A stretch of 64,000 nucleotides of DNA from positions 1,104,365 to 1,168,364 of the forward strand of contig DS999405.1 of assembly GCA_000158155.1 (NCBI GenBank), given 5' to 3'. A program made the position numbers and the translations under genes. Positions 17,327 through 27,186 of this stretch are shown piece after piece. Origin of the DNA: a gamma proteobacterium NOR5-3 (GTDB taxonomy: Bacteria; Pseudomonadota; Gammaproteobacteria; Pseudomonadales; Halieaceae). Within the stretch, counting starts at the first letter, position 1. Each line of letters starts with the position of its first letter. The notes under the pieces were generated by a model. It had not been told where the DNA came from, made no database searches, and was given only the letters and a program-made list of their open reading frames with translations.

Positions 17327-20300
17327 TTAGAACTGTACCGAGAAGCCTAAACGTACTTCCCAAAGCGAGCGCTCTTCCTGAACATCGTTGATATCGTCGT
17401 CATTGAAGCTCTCGAAAACATAGCGCCCCTGATCATCAATGCTCGACTCAACAGCCTGTACAGAGAAGAACTGCGGTGAGGTCTGAACGCCCCAGTCACT
17501 GTTGACCATGTTCAGGACATTGTAGATCTTGAGATAGCCCAGGGCCTTGATGTCGTTATAGAGCGGAAACTCCTGATCAATACGCAGATCCATTCGGTAG
17601 CTCCAGTCGGCGAAGTTCTCGTTACGCTTCTGGAAGCCCCGGCTCAGACCTTCTTTTTGACGCCAGGCTTCAAAGGCTGCGTAGTCAAAGGAGTCTTCGA
17701 ACACCACCGCGGCATCATCCATACCCGTAGGGACATACAGCAGGTGACGACCGAAACGCTGATCACCTTCCAGGTCGTCAGAGCCCATTACGTAGCTCTG
17801 GGGGCGTCCTTCCTGGGCAAAGCTGTACATAGAGATACGTGTTTCGTTATCACCAAAGAAGGTGTTGCGATAACCCACGCGCAGGGTAAAGCGATGCGGC
17901 ACGACGTAGTTGCTCGTGGCCGCTGCCGGCTCAACGATATCGTTGAGCGCTACGTTACCGAAGTTGGAACCCGCTACCGAAGAAGTCATGGGGCTCACGT
18001 CCTCTGCATCGGTAAAGGCGTACCCCCCCTGGATATCAAAACCATTGTCGAAGTACTTGCGCACGCTGATGCTAAAGATATGCGACTCAGGGTTTTGATT
18101 GGAGTTGGTGAGCATAAAGTTGCTCTCACCACGGCCGGGAATGAAGTCGTAGATAGGCTTACCAAGAACGGTCTCGCCCACTTTCTGCTGGGATACATCC
18201 ACGTAGTACGCCACGTCTTCACCGCGGGTAAACAGGTAATCGGCATCGACAACCCAGCCGTTCCAGTCGTAGGTGGCACCTACAGAGAACTTCCACTCTG
18301 AGGGCTGCTCGTAATTAGGATCCACCAGCGCGAGGAAGGAGTCGTTCGCATCGGCGTCGGTAACTGCCAACACGTCATCCACCAGAGACTGGGGCACATC
18401 GTAGCCCGGACGTCCTTCGCGGCTCAGTGGAACAGAGTCAGGATTACCCGGCAATAAGGTAACGTCGCCACCAAAATTGCGGAACTGGAACTGCGCGTTG
18501 GAGATGCCATCGTTGGAGTAAGAGTTGCTGATCCAAACGTTGGGGTTACCACCGCTGTAAAGACCGAAGCCGCCACGGATTACGAGGTCTTCGTTGTAGT
18601 CCCAGGTCAGGCCGACACGGGGCATCAACAGATCAGTGCCGTCGATGTTGGCATCGTTGCGGAAGCCGTTGGCATCAGTGAACGCCTGGTTAAAGGCGGG
18701 ATTATCGCTGGACTCCCACCACTCGTAGCGCAGACCCATGGTCACGCTCAGGCTGTCGCCAATGGTGTAGTCATCCTGAATAAACACGGCGTTGAGTGTA
18801 TTGGTGAAGTTCGCTGCCGCATCATCCGGATCATTGGTACCACCACCGCTACCGTAGTAAACGCGGCTGGGACGCCCTAGCTCAAACTTGTCGATACCCG
18901 TGGTGCCACAAACATCGCTATCAAAACGTCCCTGGGCATCCAGGTCTGCACAGAAAGCAGCGTTGCCGGCGGAATCGTCAAAGTAGTCGTATTCACCACC
19001 ATTAGAGTGCTGCACAAACTGGTTGAACACTTCGAGCTCTTCGCGGTGATAGCCGAAAGAAATCGCGTGATCCCGAAACAGGTATTCAGCGTTCAATCGA
19101 AGATAGTTGGCTTCGTAGCTCAGCGCGTTGGCCTGTCGCGAGTCGTCTGCACCCAGATAGATAGTGTTGCGATTCGCGTCAGAGATCTGATGATCACCAA
19201 AGTCTTTGGGACCTACCGTTACCTGGCTGTCGATCTGCTCCTGAGTACCGATAAAGATGTCAGTGGAGAAACTGTCTGTCCACTGGCTGCTCAAAAACCC
19301 AGAGAAGGTGGTGTTCTCATCGCCTTTGACGTAATAGTGATTCTCGAACTCGAACTCATTGTCATCGCTGTCTGAGGCGCGATCCTGGAAGCCTTCGTAG
19401 TAGTTATAAACAAACGCTGCCTGATGGTTTTCGTTGATGTTCCAGTCGATGCGGCCGAAGTACTTCTCACCTTCCTGCACGCCATCGCCGGGCAGACCAC
19501 CGGGCTCATAGTTGTAAGTGTTCTGCGCAATGCTGCGAACGCGGTTGAAGTCAGACTCGCTCAGCCAGTCCCGCTCCTCACCGCTTCCCGAGCCATTAAA
19601 GCCCTGCGCGAGAAAACGTGGAAGCTCCTGCTTCTCATAGGCAAAGCTCACGAAGAGCTTGTCTTCGATCAGCGCGCCGTTAGCAGAGAAGCCGTAGAAC
19701 TTCTCTTCATAGGTCTGAAGGTTGAAGTCCTGACCGTCAAACTCGTCACCGCGGAGGCTGTCGTCGGTGTACTCGTAGAATGCGTTACCGTGCCACTCGT
19801 TGCCGCCGCGCTTGGTTACTGCGTTGATGTTACAGGCCGAAAAACCACCGTAGCGAACGTCAAAGGGTGCGATCTCAACGGCCACCTGCTCGATAGCATC
19901 AAAGGGAAAGGGCATGCCGGTGGCGGTGCCGTAACCGTTGTCGTTGAGACCGAACTGGTCGCCGTAACGCACGCCATCAAGGGTGGTGGTGTTAAAGCGC
20001 GGGCTCTTGCCGGTACAGTTAACGGTGCCGTTGCTGCCTTCTACGTTGATACGCGGATCGATGGCAAACACGTCCTTGATATCCCGCTCAAACGCGACAG
20101 CCGTCTCAAGGTCAGCAATACCGAAGTTCGCTGACGGCCCGGGAGCAACGTTGAAGGAGCTCTCCTGCCCCAGAACGATCACTTCCTCCATAGCGTCGGA
20201 AGCGCGACCCACTACCAATGGCAGCTGGTACACGTCACCCAGAGACAGCGACTGCAGCGTGGTCTGAACCACACCGTTGACGCGAACCTCGTAGGGACCA

Positions 20301-20560
20301 CCTACTGCGAGGTTTCGAACCGTGTAAGAACCGCCCTCGTTAGAACGCGCCGTACGACGAGTCCCCGAGCGGAGGTCAATGACGGTGATCTCCGCAGAGG
20401 CCGCAGGGTTCCCCTGCTGATCCACTACGCGACCTGCAATAGCTGATGACTGCTGCTGCGCCTGAGCAAGCATGGGAGTCATGGCAACGCCGATCGCAGC
20501 GGTCGAAATTGCCGTGACCAGTGCTTTACGAGCAAATACCTGTGTGAGCGTTTTTTTCAC
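17327..20560 (-). CDS. TonB-dependent receptor, Oar-like, with N-terminal carboxypeptidase-regulatory-like domain
   Basis: The 1077-residue outer-membrane protein starts at a GTG with a GAGG ribosome site 8 bases upstream. Order: signal peptide ending MLAQAQQ; a carboxypeptidase-regulatory-like domain (about 38-115, AIAGRVVDQQGNPAASAEITVIDL and GGSYTVRNLAVGGPYEVRVNG); a plug domain introduced by EEVIVLGQ; and a long barrel ending LGFSVQF with a terminal Phe. This build matches Oar/OmpA-related TonB receptors thought to take up peptides or large organic substrates. It is monocistronic, with a clear terminator behind it. Substrate unknown. Confidence 0.9.
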   Translation of the reverse strand: MKKTLTQVFARKALVTAISTAAIGVAMTPMLAQAQQQSSAIAGRVVDQQGNPAASAEITVIDLRSGTRRTARSNEGGSYTVRNLAVGGPYEVRVNGVVQTTLQSLSLGDVYQLPLVVGRASDAMEEVIVLGQESSFNVAPGPSANFGIADLETAVAFERDIKDVFAIDPRINVEGSNGTVNCTGKSPRFNTTTLDGVRYGDQFGLNDNGYGTATGMPFPFDAIEQVAVEIAPFDVRYGGFSACNINAVTKRGGNEWHGNAFYEYTDDSLRGDEFDGQDFNLQTYEEKFYGFSANGALIEDKLFVSFAYEKQELPRFLAQGFNGSGSGEERDWLSESDFNRVRSIAQNTYNYEPGGLPGDGVQEGEKYFGRIDWNINENHQAAFVYNYYEGFQDRASDSDDNEFEFENHYYVKGDENTTFSGFLSSQWTDSFSTDIFIGTQEQIDSQVTVGPKDFGDHQISDANRNTIYLGADDSRQANALSYEANYLRLNAEYLFRDHAISFGYHREELEVFNQFVQHSNGGEYDYFDDSAGNAAFCADLDAQGRFDSDVCGTTGIDKFELGRPSRVYYGSGGGTNDPDDAAANFTNTLNAVFIQDDYTIGDSLSVTMGLRYEWWESSDNPAFNQAFTDANGFRNDANIDGTDLLMPRVGLTWDYNEDLVIRGGFGLYSGGNPNVWISNSYSNDGISNAQFQFRNFGGDVTLLPGNPDSVPLSREGRPGYDVPQSLVDDVLAVTDADANDSFLALVDPNYEQPSEWKFSVGATYDWNGWVVDADYLFTRGEDVAYYVDVSQQKVGETVLGKPIYDFIPGRGESNFMLTNSNQNPESHIFSISVRKYFDNGFDIQGGYAFTDAEDVSPMTSSVAGSNFGNVALNDIVEPAAATSNYVVPHRFTLRVGYRNTFFGDNETRISMYSFAQEGRPQSYVMGSDDLEGDQRFGRHLLYVPTGMDDAAVVFEDSFDYAAFEAWRQKEGLSRGFQKRNENFADWSYRMDLRIDQEFPLYNDIKALGYLKIYNVLNMVNSDWGVQTSPQFFSVQAVESSIDDQGRYVFESFNDDDINDVQEERSLWEVRLGFSVQF

Positions 20561-20682
20561 GGAATGAGCCTCTGAAGGTAGGGTTATAAATTCAGGACAA
20601 GGGTAAAACCCAAGATTGACAGAAATGTTACAGAGTTCTGAAAAAGTTCCCCAGTGGTAATAAGACCATTTTTTGACCTTGA

Positions 20683-20699
20683 AGCTCGTTAAGCGAGCT
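20683..20699 (-). terminator. Small hairpin after the acetolactate synthase gene
   Basis: AGCTCG and CGAGCT form a 6-bp stem with a 5-base loop, just after the stop codon on the minus strand. No U-tract follows. It is possibly a weak terminator separating this gene from the TonB receptor gene. Confidence 0.35.
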
Positions 20700-20713
20700 A
20701 ACCCTCGCTGAAT

Positions 20714-22573
20714 TCAGATATTGCTGCCCTGGGTACCGGAATCGCTATTGGCCAGATCATCGGCACTCATAATGATGTCGCGGTAGCTTCCCCCCGCAGG
20801 AATCATGGGATACACGTTCTCCTCGGCCTCCACGATCACATCAAGCAGATAGGGTTCGTGAGGATCGGCCAGCATCCGCGCAATGGCTGCCGGCAGGTCC
20901 TCTGCCGCCCTCACCCGCTCCGCTGTCACGCGATACCCTTTGGCAATGCTCAAAAAGTCCGGATAGATGTCCTTATCGTCGCTGGATTTCACCGCCATAG
21001 GGTCAGATAAGTCTGAACCGGCGCGATGCGCGTCGTAAATCATGTCCTGCCACTGACGCACCATACCCAGCCACTGATTATTGATCACCACGGTTTTAAC
21101 GCCGATGCCATAGCGATGACAGGTCGATAACTCATGAATGGTCATATTCAGAGAGCCGTCACCATCGATATCAATAACCTGGCGCCCGGGAGCGGCCACT
21201 TTTGCGCCAATGGCAGCAGGCAGACCGTAGCCCATAGTGCCAAAACCCGAAGAGCTCAAAAAGGAGCGAGGCTGCTTGGAGCGGTAGAACTGCATGGCCC
21301 ACATTTGATGCTGCCCTACCCCCAGCGACACTATCGCCTCGCCTGACGTGGCATCGCACAGCGCACGAATAACATGCTGCGGCTTCAACCCCTGAGAGCT
21401 TGACCCGGGATACGGGTATTGCTGCTTCCAGTCATTAACAGTGGCCACCCAGGGTCGCGTTGTCACTGCGTCGCAGGCGTCCAGCATTTGTTGCAACGCA
21501 GGTTTAAGGTCAGCCCGTATCGGTAAGGTCACCGTCTTATTTTTGTTGAGCTCACTACGATCAATGTCTACATGTACGATGCGGGCATGCTTGGCAAACT
21601 CGGCAACATTACCTGTCACCCGGTCATCAAAGCGTACGCCTAGGGCGAGCACCAGATCGGCCTCGTAGATCGCCCGGTTGGCATACTTGGCGCCATGCAT
21701 ACCCAGTACATCGATGGACAGCGGGTGGTCCGGCGGAAAACAGCCCACCCCCATAATTGTCCAGGTCACGGGAATCTGAGCTTTTTCAGCAAACGCCAGC
21801 AAGGTCGCCTCGCCCCGGGCAACGCCGATGCCGCCGCCGGCATAGATTACCGGTCGCTCGCTTTCACGAATGAGACGAACACACTCCTCCAACTGAGCGG
21901 GCTCCATACCCGACATGGCAGGCTCCGGCGCGTCGATAACCGCAGGAATACGCGGAATTTCGTAGTTGCCGTCGGGATCCTTGGGGTACTGCTGCTGGAT
22001 GTCTTTGGGAATATCGATCAGCACCGGGCCCGGCCGGTTGCCCCCGGCAAGACGGAACGCTTCGCGAACCACCTCGGGAATGTCGCCCACACGTTTGACC
22101 AGATAATTGCGTTTGGTAATCGCCTTGGTGACCGCGACGATATCGACTTCCTGAAACGCATTTTTACCCAGCAGATGCGAAGGCACATTGCCGGTAATCG
22201 CGACTAATGGTGTGGAGTCGCTATTGGCATCCGCAATACCGGTCACCAGATTGGTGGCGCCGGGACCGGAGGTGGCCAGACAGACCCCGGGGCGTCCTGT
22301 TACCCGCGCATAACCCTGAGCCGCGTGCACCGCACCCTGCTCGTGCTCGGTGCGAATACAGCGAATCCCAAACTGCGGCAGAACATCAAAGATCTCAAGA
22401 TTGGCTCCGCCGGGGTATCCAAACAGCGTATCGACGCCCTCGGCGACCAGGCACTTGGCAAGAATCTGAGCGCCTTTCAGTGCTGACTGCTGTCCGTCAC
22501 CGGAAGACGCGTCGAGCGCGCCGCCAGACACCGTATCGCGCGTCCCGTAGGTAAGGCTGTCTCCCTGAGTCAC
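20714..22573 (-). CDS. Acetolactate synthase large subunit (thiamine-diphosphate enzyme)
   Basis: The 619-residue protein is a full-length AHAS-type enzyme. It condenses two pyruvates, or pyruvate and 2-oxobutyrate, in branched-chain amino acid synthesis. Visible features are the catalytic Glu in RTEHEQGAVHAAQGYARVTG, the GPGATN loop, and the central domain with RFDDRVTGN. The ThDP/Mg motif runs from IDGDGSLNMTIHEL to VINNQWLGMVRQWQ. It starts at GTG with GGGAGA upstream and has about 30 extra N-terminal residues before the core (LKGAQILAKCLVAEG). No regulatory small subunit (ilvN/ilvH) is adjacent; it may be encoded elsewhere or this may be an extra isozyme. Confidence 0.92.
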   Translation of the reverse strand: MTQGDSLTYGTRDTVSGGALDASSGDGQQSALKGAQILAKCLVAEGVDTLFGYPGGANLEIFDVLPQFGIRCIRTEHEQGAVHAAQGYARVTGRPGVCLATSGPGATNLVTGIADANSDSTPLVAITGNVPSHLLGKNAFQEVDIVAVTKAITKRNYLVKRVGDIPEVVREAFRLAGGNRPGPVLIDIPKDIQQQYPKDPDGNYEIPRIPAVIDAPEPAMSGMEPAQLEECVRLIRESERPVIYAGGGIGVARGEATLLAFAEKAQIPVTWTIMGVGCFPPDHPLSIDVLGMHGAKYANRAIYEADLVLALGVRFDDRVTGNVAEFAKHARIVHVDIDRSELNKNKTVTLPIRADLKPALQQMLDACDAVTTRPWVATVNDWKQQYPYPGSSSQGLKPQHVIRALCDATSGEAIVSLGVGQHQMWAMQFYRSKQPRSFLSSSGFGTMGYGLPAAIGAKVAAPGRQVIDIDGDGSLNMTIHELSTCHRYGIGVKTVVINNQWLGMVRQWQDMIYDAHRAGSDLSDPMAVKSSDDKDIYPDFLSIAKGYRVTAERVRAAEDLPAAIARMLADPHEPYLLDVIVEAEENVYPMIPAGGSYRDIIMSADDLANSDSGTQGSNI

Positions 22574-22586
22574 AATCTCTCCCGAA

Positions 22587-23876
22587 TTATTCTATGGCGC
22601 TGTTGGCGTTCTGTGCGCGCATTCTAGTGCTTTGAGGACCCTGAAGCTCTCTCACAATGGCGTTAAAAAAATCGTACTCGTCAATCACGTCGGTTCCCAC
22701 GGGTTTGGGCTGGGCTCCCCACATGGCAACCACCGTGCGGCTGGCCGGATGCACATATACAAACTGCCCAAAGATACCGATGGCCGAGTAGGCTCCATCG
22801 TCAAGCGGCCACCACATATAGCCGTAGTCAACGGTTTCGCCTGCGATCTGCTTGACGCTGGTCGCCGCCGCCACCCAGCCTGGCGGCAGTGTCTCTTTGC
22901 CATGGGTCCGGCCTTCATTAAGCATATACAGGCCAAAGCGCGCGTAGTCGCGAAGCGTTGCTGACAAGCCACTGCCTCCAATCTCCAGGCCGCCGGGGGA
23001 ATCCAGCCACCAGGTAGCGTCCGACTCCATGCCAAAGGGCTGCCAAATGGTTTGCGACAGGTAGTCAGCGACGGGCATTTTTGTGGCGGCGGCGACCAGG
23101 GCTCCGACCACCTGCGTCTCTCCCGTGCTGTAATTCCAACGCGCCCCGGATTCGGCGGCCCGCGGCAGACTCGCCATAAGATCAAGAATCGCACCCGGCT
23201 GCTGCCCGATTTGGGCCTCCAGCATTGCCCGTCGATCAGATGCCGGATCGGTATACGTCTCATTCCACGCAACACCGGATGCCATCTGCAGTAGCTGTCG
23301 CACGGTCACGCCGTCATACGCGCTGCCAACAAACCGGGGCAGGTACTTAGTCAGTGGATCGTCGATGGAGTGTATGTAGCCATCCTGAATGGCCGTGCCC
23401 ACCAGCGTGGCAACCATAGATTTAACCACCGACATGGACATCCATCGGGTCCTGGGGCTGTTGCCAAAGAAGTAACGCTCAAACACCACATTACCGGCGT
23501 TGACCACAAGAATTCCGCCCACGCGATTCAGGGACAGGTAATCATAGAGATCCCAGCGTCGCCCCCGGGATTGAAACTGAAAATTCCTGAGCGGCGTTTT
23601 TGCGACGGGCAAGGGATAAGGCGCAGCGCCTGCAGCGACGACGCGCGTAGGAAACAATCGATGAATGTTTCGAAAGGTGTTTATCTGCTCATCGGGAAAC
23701 AGCGCGCCGTCATAGATCTGCCGCACATTCCCGATAGGCTCCTGCTCGTGGATATAGTCCGGGGACAGCCCGGAAGTGGAGGCCGTCTCGCTCTGCACGA
23801 GGCTGCTCAGCCCAATTCCACCCAAGCCAATGAATACCAAGGACACTAGTGACGCTGTAATACGCATAAGCGACAT
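22587..23876 (-). CDS. Serine hydrolase of the beta-lactamase (class C / PBP4-like) family
   Basis: I favour the ATG at 23876 (MSLMRITASLVS), which opens with a clean signal peptide. The longer frame to 23963 would leave only 11 bases to the divergent gene. The product is about 430 residues. The SxxK nucleophile motif is SVVKS (after RWMSM) and the second motif is WNYSTGE (Tyr-Ser-Thr in place of YxN). The C-terminal part has VYVHPASRTVVAMWG. Family members are periplasmic esterases or peptidases, rarely true beta-lactamases. A second, distinct member is encoded divergently. Confidence 0.8.
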   Translation of the reverse strand: MSLMRITASLVSLVFIGLGGIGLSSLVQSETASTSGLSPDYIHEQEPIGNVRQIYDGALFPDEQINTFRNIHRLFPTRVVAAGAAPYPLPVAKTPLRNFQFQSRGRRWDLYDYLSLNRVGGILVVNAGNVVFERYFFGNSPRTRWMSMSVVKSMVATLVGTAIQDGYIHSIDDPLTKYLPRFVGSAYDGVTVRQLLQMASGVAWNETYTDPASDRRAMLEAQIGQQPGAILDLMASLPRAAESGARWNYSTGETQVVGALVAAATKMPVADYLSQTIWQPFGMESDATWWLDSPGGLEIGGSGLSATLRDYARFGLYMLNEGRTHGKETLPPGWVAAATSVKQIAGETVDYGYMWWPLDDGAYSAIGIFGQFVYVHPASRTVVAMWGAQPKPVGTDVIDEYDFFNAIVRELQGPQSTRMRAQNANSAIE

Positions 23877-23974
23877 CCCGCTACGTTTTGCTGTGACTAG
23901 CAGTCTATCGCGGATTGCCAAGACACGGGCCCTGTTGTGTATAGTCACCGGTTTAACACTCATTGGAATGACTT

Positions 23975-25408
23975 ATGCGCAAGCTATTGCCGGTGCTTCT
24001 GCTCAGCCTGCTGAGTCCTGTGTGTTTCGCCCAGGAAGAACCCTACGACTATTTTTCGGCCAATCGACAGCTGATTCGCAACGGTGTGCAATCGCTGCTT
24101 ACCTGTAACGGCCTGTACACCTCGCGGCGAAATCTCACGCAGATATTCGACCAGGAGCTTAGGTACCTCGGAGAAAATGTTCTTGGCGATGCAAGCGGCG
24201 GACCTTATACGCTGTTTCCGCGTGAGCAAGCGGTGAGCGTGGGTGGTGATGTCCATGGTCCCGCCGTGATATCGGCTTTTCGCAAAGGTATTGGCTGCGT
24301 GGTCATGGCGCCGGACATGTCTCTATCGGACATCGACAAGCTTCCCAGGCTCGATCTGGCCTACCCCAAGGCTGATCCGGGATCTCTTAACTGGCCCCAG
24401 GGCGATGCAAATGCCGTTGCACCGGTGCCTCCCACGCTCAATGCTGACGCACTTAAGCAAGCATCCAACTGGACTTTTGATCGCGCCACAGACGAGCAGG
24501 ACACACTCAGCCTGCTGATCATCCATAAAGGCAAAATCATTCACGAGCGCTATGCCGATGGCATTGATCAAAGCACGCGCACCCGCACCTGGTCCACGGC
24601 CAAGAGCATCGGAGCCACACTTATCGGCTTGCAGGTTGATGCCGGAACAATGTCGCTGGACGCACCCGTGGCTATAGACTGGCTTCCCGCGGTATCTGGC
24701 GGGGAAGACCCGAGAAAGGCCATTACCCTGCGCCATCTGCTCAACATGTCCAGCGGCCTGTATCCCGTGGACAGCTTCAAGATGGAGTACGCCACCGGAT
24801 CGGGGCTCGCCTACTGGGCCGGTGCCAGCTCTGTCGACGGGGCTCGAAATCGCGGACTGATCCGCAGACCGGGCAGCTTCTGGGAATACGAGAACTACGA
24901 CACGCTGCTGGCGATCAAAGCATTTAAAGACAGCTTACCCAGCGAGCGCGCGTACCACGAGTTCCCCAGAAAGCGCCTGTTGGACCGTCTTGGTATGCGC
25001 AATACATTGCTCTCCACCGACCGCTTTGGCGATTTCATACTCAGCAGTCAGGTGTATACCAACGCGCGGGATCTCGGGCGCTTTGGACTGCTCTACCTGA
25101 ATGAAGGCATGTGGAATGGTGAGCGTCTCATTTCGAAAGACTGGATTACCTTTTCCCGGACGCCGGCGCCAGCCAGCGCGTCCCGCGGTCATGACTACGG
25201 CGCTCAGTGGTGGCTGGTACCCGACGATCGTAAAGGAGAAGTCCCTGCGGGGGCATACAGCACGGCAGGCAACCGCGGTCAGTATGTGATCATCGACCCC
25301 GATCACGACCTGGTCATCGTGCGCCGGGGGCTGGACTACGGTAAGCAAGGATTCAATCGCTGGGACCTATTGCGCGAAGTGCTCAAGGCCTTTCCTGGGT
25401 CGCCATAA
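23975..25408 (+). CDS. Serine hydrolase of the beta-lactamase family, second member
   Basis: The 477-residue protein has a signal peptide ending PVCFAQ and about 160 residues of unique N-terminal sequence. The penicillin-binding-type domain follows, with SxxK as STAKS in RTWSTAKSIGATLIG, a YxN-like EYENYD, and a C-terminal TAGNRGQYVIIDPDHDLVIVRRG. It is divergent from the other serine hydrolase with about 100 bases between likely starts. Upstream, TTGCCA (23915) and TATAGT (23940) form a possible promoter with a long 19-base spacer. Substrate unknown; esterase or D-aminopeptidase activity is typical of the family. Confidence 0.82.
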   Translation: MRKLLPVLLLSLLSPVCFAQEEPYDYFSANRQLIRNGVQSLLTCNGLYTSRRNLTQIFDQELRYLGENVLGDASGGPYTLFPREQAVSVGGDVHGPAVISAFRKGIGCVVMAPDMSLSDIDKLPRLDLAYPKADPGSLNWPQGDANAVAPVPPTLNADALKQASNWTFDRATDEQDTLSLLIIHKGKIIHERYADGIDQSTRTRTWSTAKSIGATLIGLQVDAGTMSLDAPVAIDWLPAVSGGEDPRKAITLRHLLNMSSGLYPVDSFKMEYATGSGLAYWAGASSVDGARNRGLIRRPGSFWEYENYDTLLAIKAFKDSLPSERAYHEFPRKRLLDRLGMRNTLLSTDRFGDFILSSQVYTNARDLGRFGLLYLNEGMWNGERLISKDWITFSRTPAPASASRGHDYGAQWWLVPDDRKGEVPAGAYSTAGNRGQYVIIDPDHDLVIVRRGLDYGKQGFNRWDLLREVLKAFPGSP

Positions 25409-25444
25409 AGAGTTTGATTAGAGGCTGATCAGACCGCAGTCACC

Positions 25445-26245
25445 ATGCTTAGCGAACTCCTGCCGCTGGCGACCCAGGCGGGCTTTGTGCTCGTGGGCAT
25501 CATCGGAGCCATATTTGCCAACGCCACCGGCGCGGGCGGCGGCGTGGTGTTTATTCCCCTGTTCCATGAACTCGGGTTTAGCAGCCAGCAGTCCGTAGCG
25601 AGCAGCTTTGGTATTCAGTGTTTTGGCATGACCACCGGTGCCATTGCCTGGAGTCACCATTATCAAAGCGAACGTCGCCCGTACAGTCAGTGGACCGCGT
25701 TTTTACCTGCGCTGGGAGTGAGCATACCGTTCTCGATTCTGGGACTGTGGGGCGTGAACCTCCTGCGGATATCGCCCCCGGCAGAAACGGTAACGACCTT
25801 TGCGGTGTTCTCTGCGCTACTGGGCCTTGCCATCATTACAGTGAGTGGCAAACAGGATGCAGTCGCGCAAGAGGGTCTGCGACGCAGTGACCTGCTGGCA
25901 CTGGGACCTATCGCCTTTGCGGGAGGCATTGTTACCGCCTGGCTATCGGTGGGAGTGGGAGAGTTTGTGGCCTTCTATCTCATTCTCCGGCGTTACGATG
26001 TCAAACTGGCGGTAAGTGTTGCGGTAGTCCTGTCTGCCGCTACCGTCTGGAGCGCAGCTCCCCATCAGCTGGTCATGGGCGACTCTGCAGATTGGTCGGT
26101 CATCATGCTCGCAGGGCCCGGGGCTGTGGTGGGGGCCATAATTGCGCGGAAGCTCGCCCTGGCCATGAACACAGCCAAACTTAAACGTTTTTTTGGCCTG
26201 TGGTTACTGCTGATCGGCCTCGCGGAACTGCTGGGGAGAAACTAG
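25445..26245 (+). CDS. TauE/SafE (TSUP) family membrane transporter
   Basis: The 266-residue protein has about eight membrane helices. It shows the TauE/SafE pattern in both halves: IFANATGAGGGVVFIPLFHELGFSSQQSVASSFGIQ at the N-terminus and VTAWLSVGVGEFVAFYLILRRYDVKLAVSVAVVLSA in the second half, each quoted in part. The family exports sulfite, sulfoacetate or other organosulfonates across the inner membrane. No sulfur-metabolism gene adjoins it, so the substrate is open. It follows the serine hydrolase gene by 36 bases and may be co-transcribed. Confidence 0.85.
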   Translation: MLSELLPLATQAGFVLVGIIGAIFANATGAGGGVVFIPLFHELGFSSQQSVASSFGIQCFGMTTGAIAWSHHYQSERRPYSQWTAFLPALGVSIPFSILGLWGVNLLRISPPAETVTTFAVFSALLGLAIITVSGKQDAVAQEGLRRSDLLALGPIAFAGGIVTAWLSVGVGEFVAFYLILRRYDVKLAVSVAVVLSAATVWSAAPHQLVMGDSADWSVIMLAGPGAVVGAIIARKLALAMNTAKLKRFFGLWLLLIGLAELLGRN

Positions 26246-26277
26246 TTTATGGTGCTCCATCTGCAGTGCCTGAGAAC

Positions 26278-27171
26278 TTAAACCAACTCGCAAACAACGC
26301 GGTGCTGCCGACAGGCTGCAACCACGGTATTGCGCAGCAGGCAAGCAATGGTCATGGGCCCTACCCCGCCCGGGACCGGTGTGATCGCCCGCGCTCGTTC
26401 GGCGGCTTCGGCAAAAGCCACATCACCTACCAGGCGCGCCTTGTCCTGACCCTCAACCTCCACCCGATTGATACCCACATCGATCACCACGGCGCCCTCT
26501 TTAACCCAGTCTCCGCGCACCATTTCTGGCCGACCCACGGCAGCGACCAGAATATCGGCGGTTTGGCACAGCGCAGGGAGATCGCGGGTTTTGGAATGCG
26601 CAACGGTGACGGTGCAACTTTCAGCGATGAGCAACTGCGCCATAGGCTTGCCCACGATGTTACTGCGTCCCACAACGACCGCATTCTGCCCCGCCATACC
26701 CTCAGGAAACTGCTCTCGCAGCATCATGAGGCAGCCCAGCGGTGTACAGGGCACCAGGGCAGTGGGGTCACCGTTAGATAACCCGCCGGTGTTCATGGGA
26801 TGGAACCCGTCAACGTCTTTGGCGGGTTCTATGGTTTCGATGACCAGTTGTGCATCGATATGCTCCGGCAGCGGCAATTGCACCAAAATGCCATTCACGG
26901 CGTCATCGGCATTGAGCGCTCGTACCAAATCAAGCAACTCACGCTCGCTGGTACTGGTGGGCAGCTTATGCTCAAAGCTGCGCATACCCGCCTCGGCGGT
27001 CTGCTTACCCTTGTTGCGTACATAGACCTGACTGGCCGGATCTTCTCCCACCAGAACCACAGCAAGCCCGGGGACCCAGCTGTGCTCGGCGTCAATGCGA
27101 GACACTTCCAGGGCCAGTCGTTCACGCAGCGCCTGTGCCGCTGCCTTGCCGTCGATGATTGATGCGCTCAT
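26278..27171 (-). CDS. folD: Bifunctional methylenetetrahydrofolate dehydrogenase / cyclohydrolase FolD
   Basis: The 297-residue protein interconverts 5,10-methylene-THF, 5,10-methenyl-THF and 10-formyl-THF. Signatures visible are [15 protein letters not shown] with the catalytic Lys, [30 protein letters not shown] as the NADP site, and [26 protein letters not shown] precedes the ATG. It is the last gene of a minus-strand run AguB - MFS - PurU - FolD. Adjacency to PurU, which cleaves 10-formyl-THF to formate, makes a small one-carbon unit. Confidence 0.96.
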   Translation of the reverse strand: MSASIIDGKAAAQALRERLALEVSRIDAEHSWVPGLAVVLVGEDPASQVYVRNKGKQTAEAGMRSFEHKLPTSTSERELLDLVRALNADDAVNGILVQLPLPEHIDAQLVIETIEPAKDVDGFHPMNTGGLSNGDPTALVPCTPLGCLMMLREQFPEGMAGQNAVVVGRSNIVGKPMAQLLIAESCTVTVAHSKTRDLPALCQTADILVAAVGRPEMVRGDWVKEGAVVIDVGINRVEVEGQDKARLVGDVAFAEAAERARAITPVPGGVGPMTIACLLRNTVVAACRQHRVVCELV

Positions 27172-27186
27172 TAAAGCTCCAAAAAA

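Noticed and set aside
19424-20134. 236-codon plus-strand open frame inside the Oar-like receptor gene
   Set aside because: It is antisense to a well-supported coding region with no ribosome site or recognisable domain.
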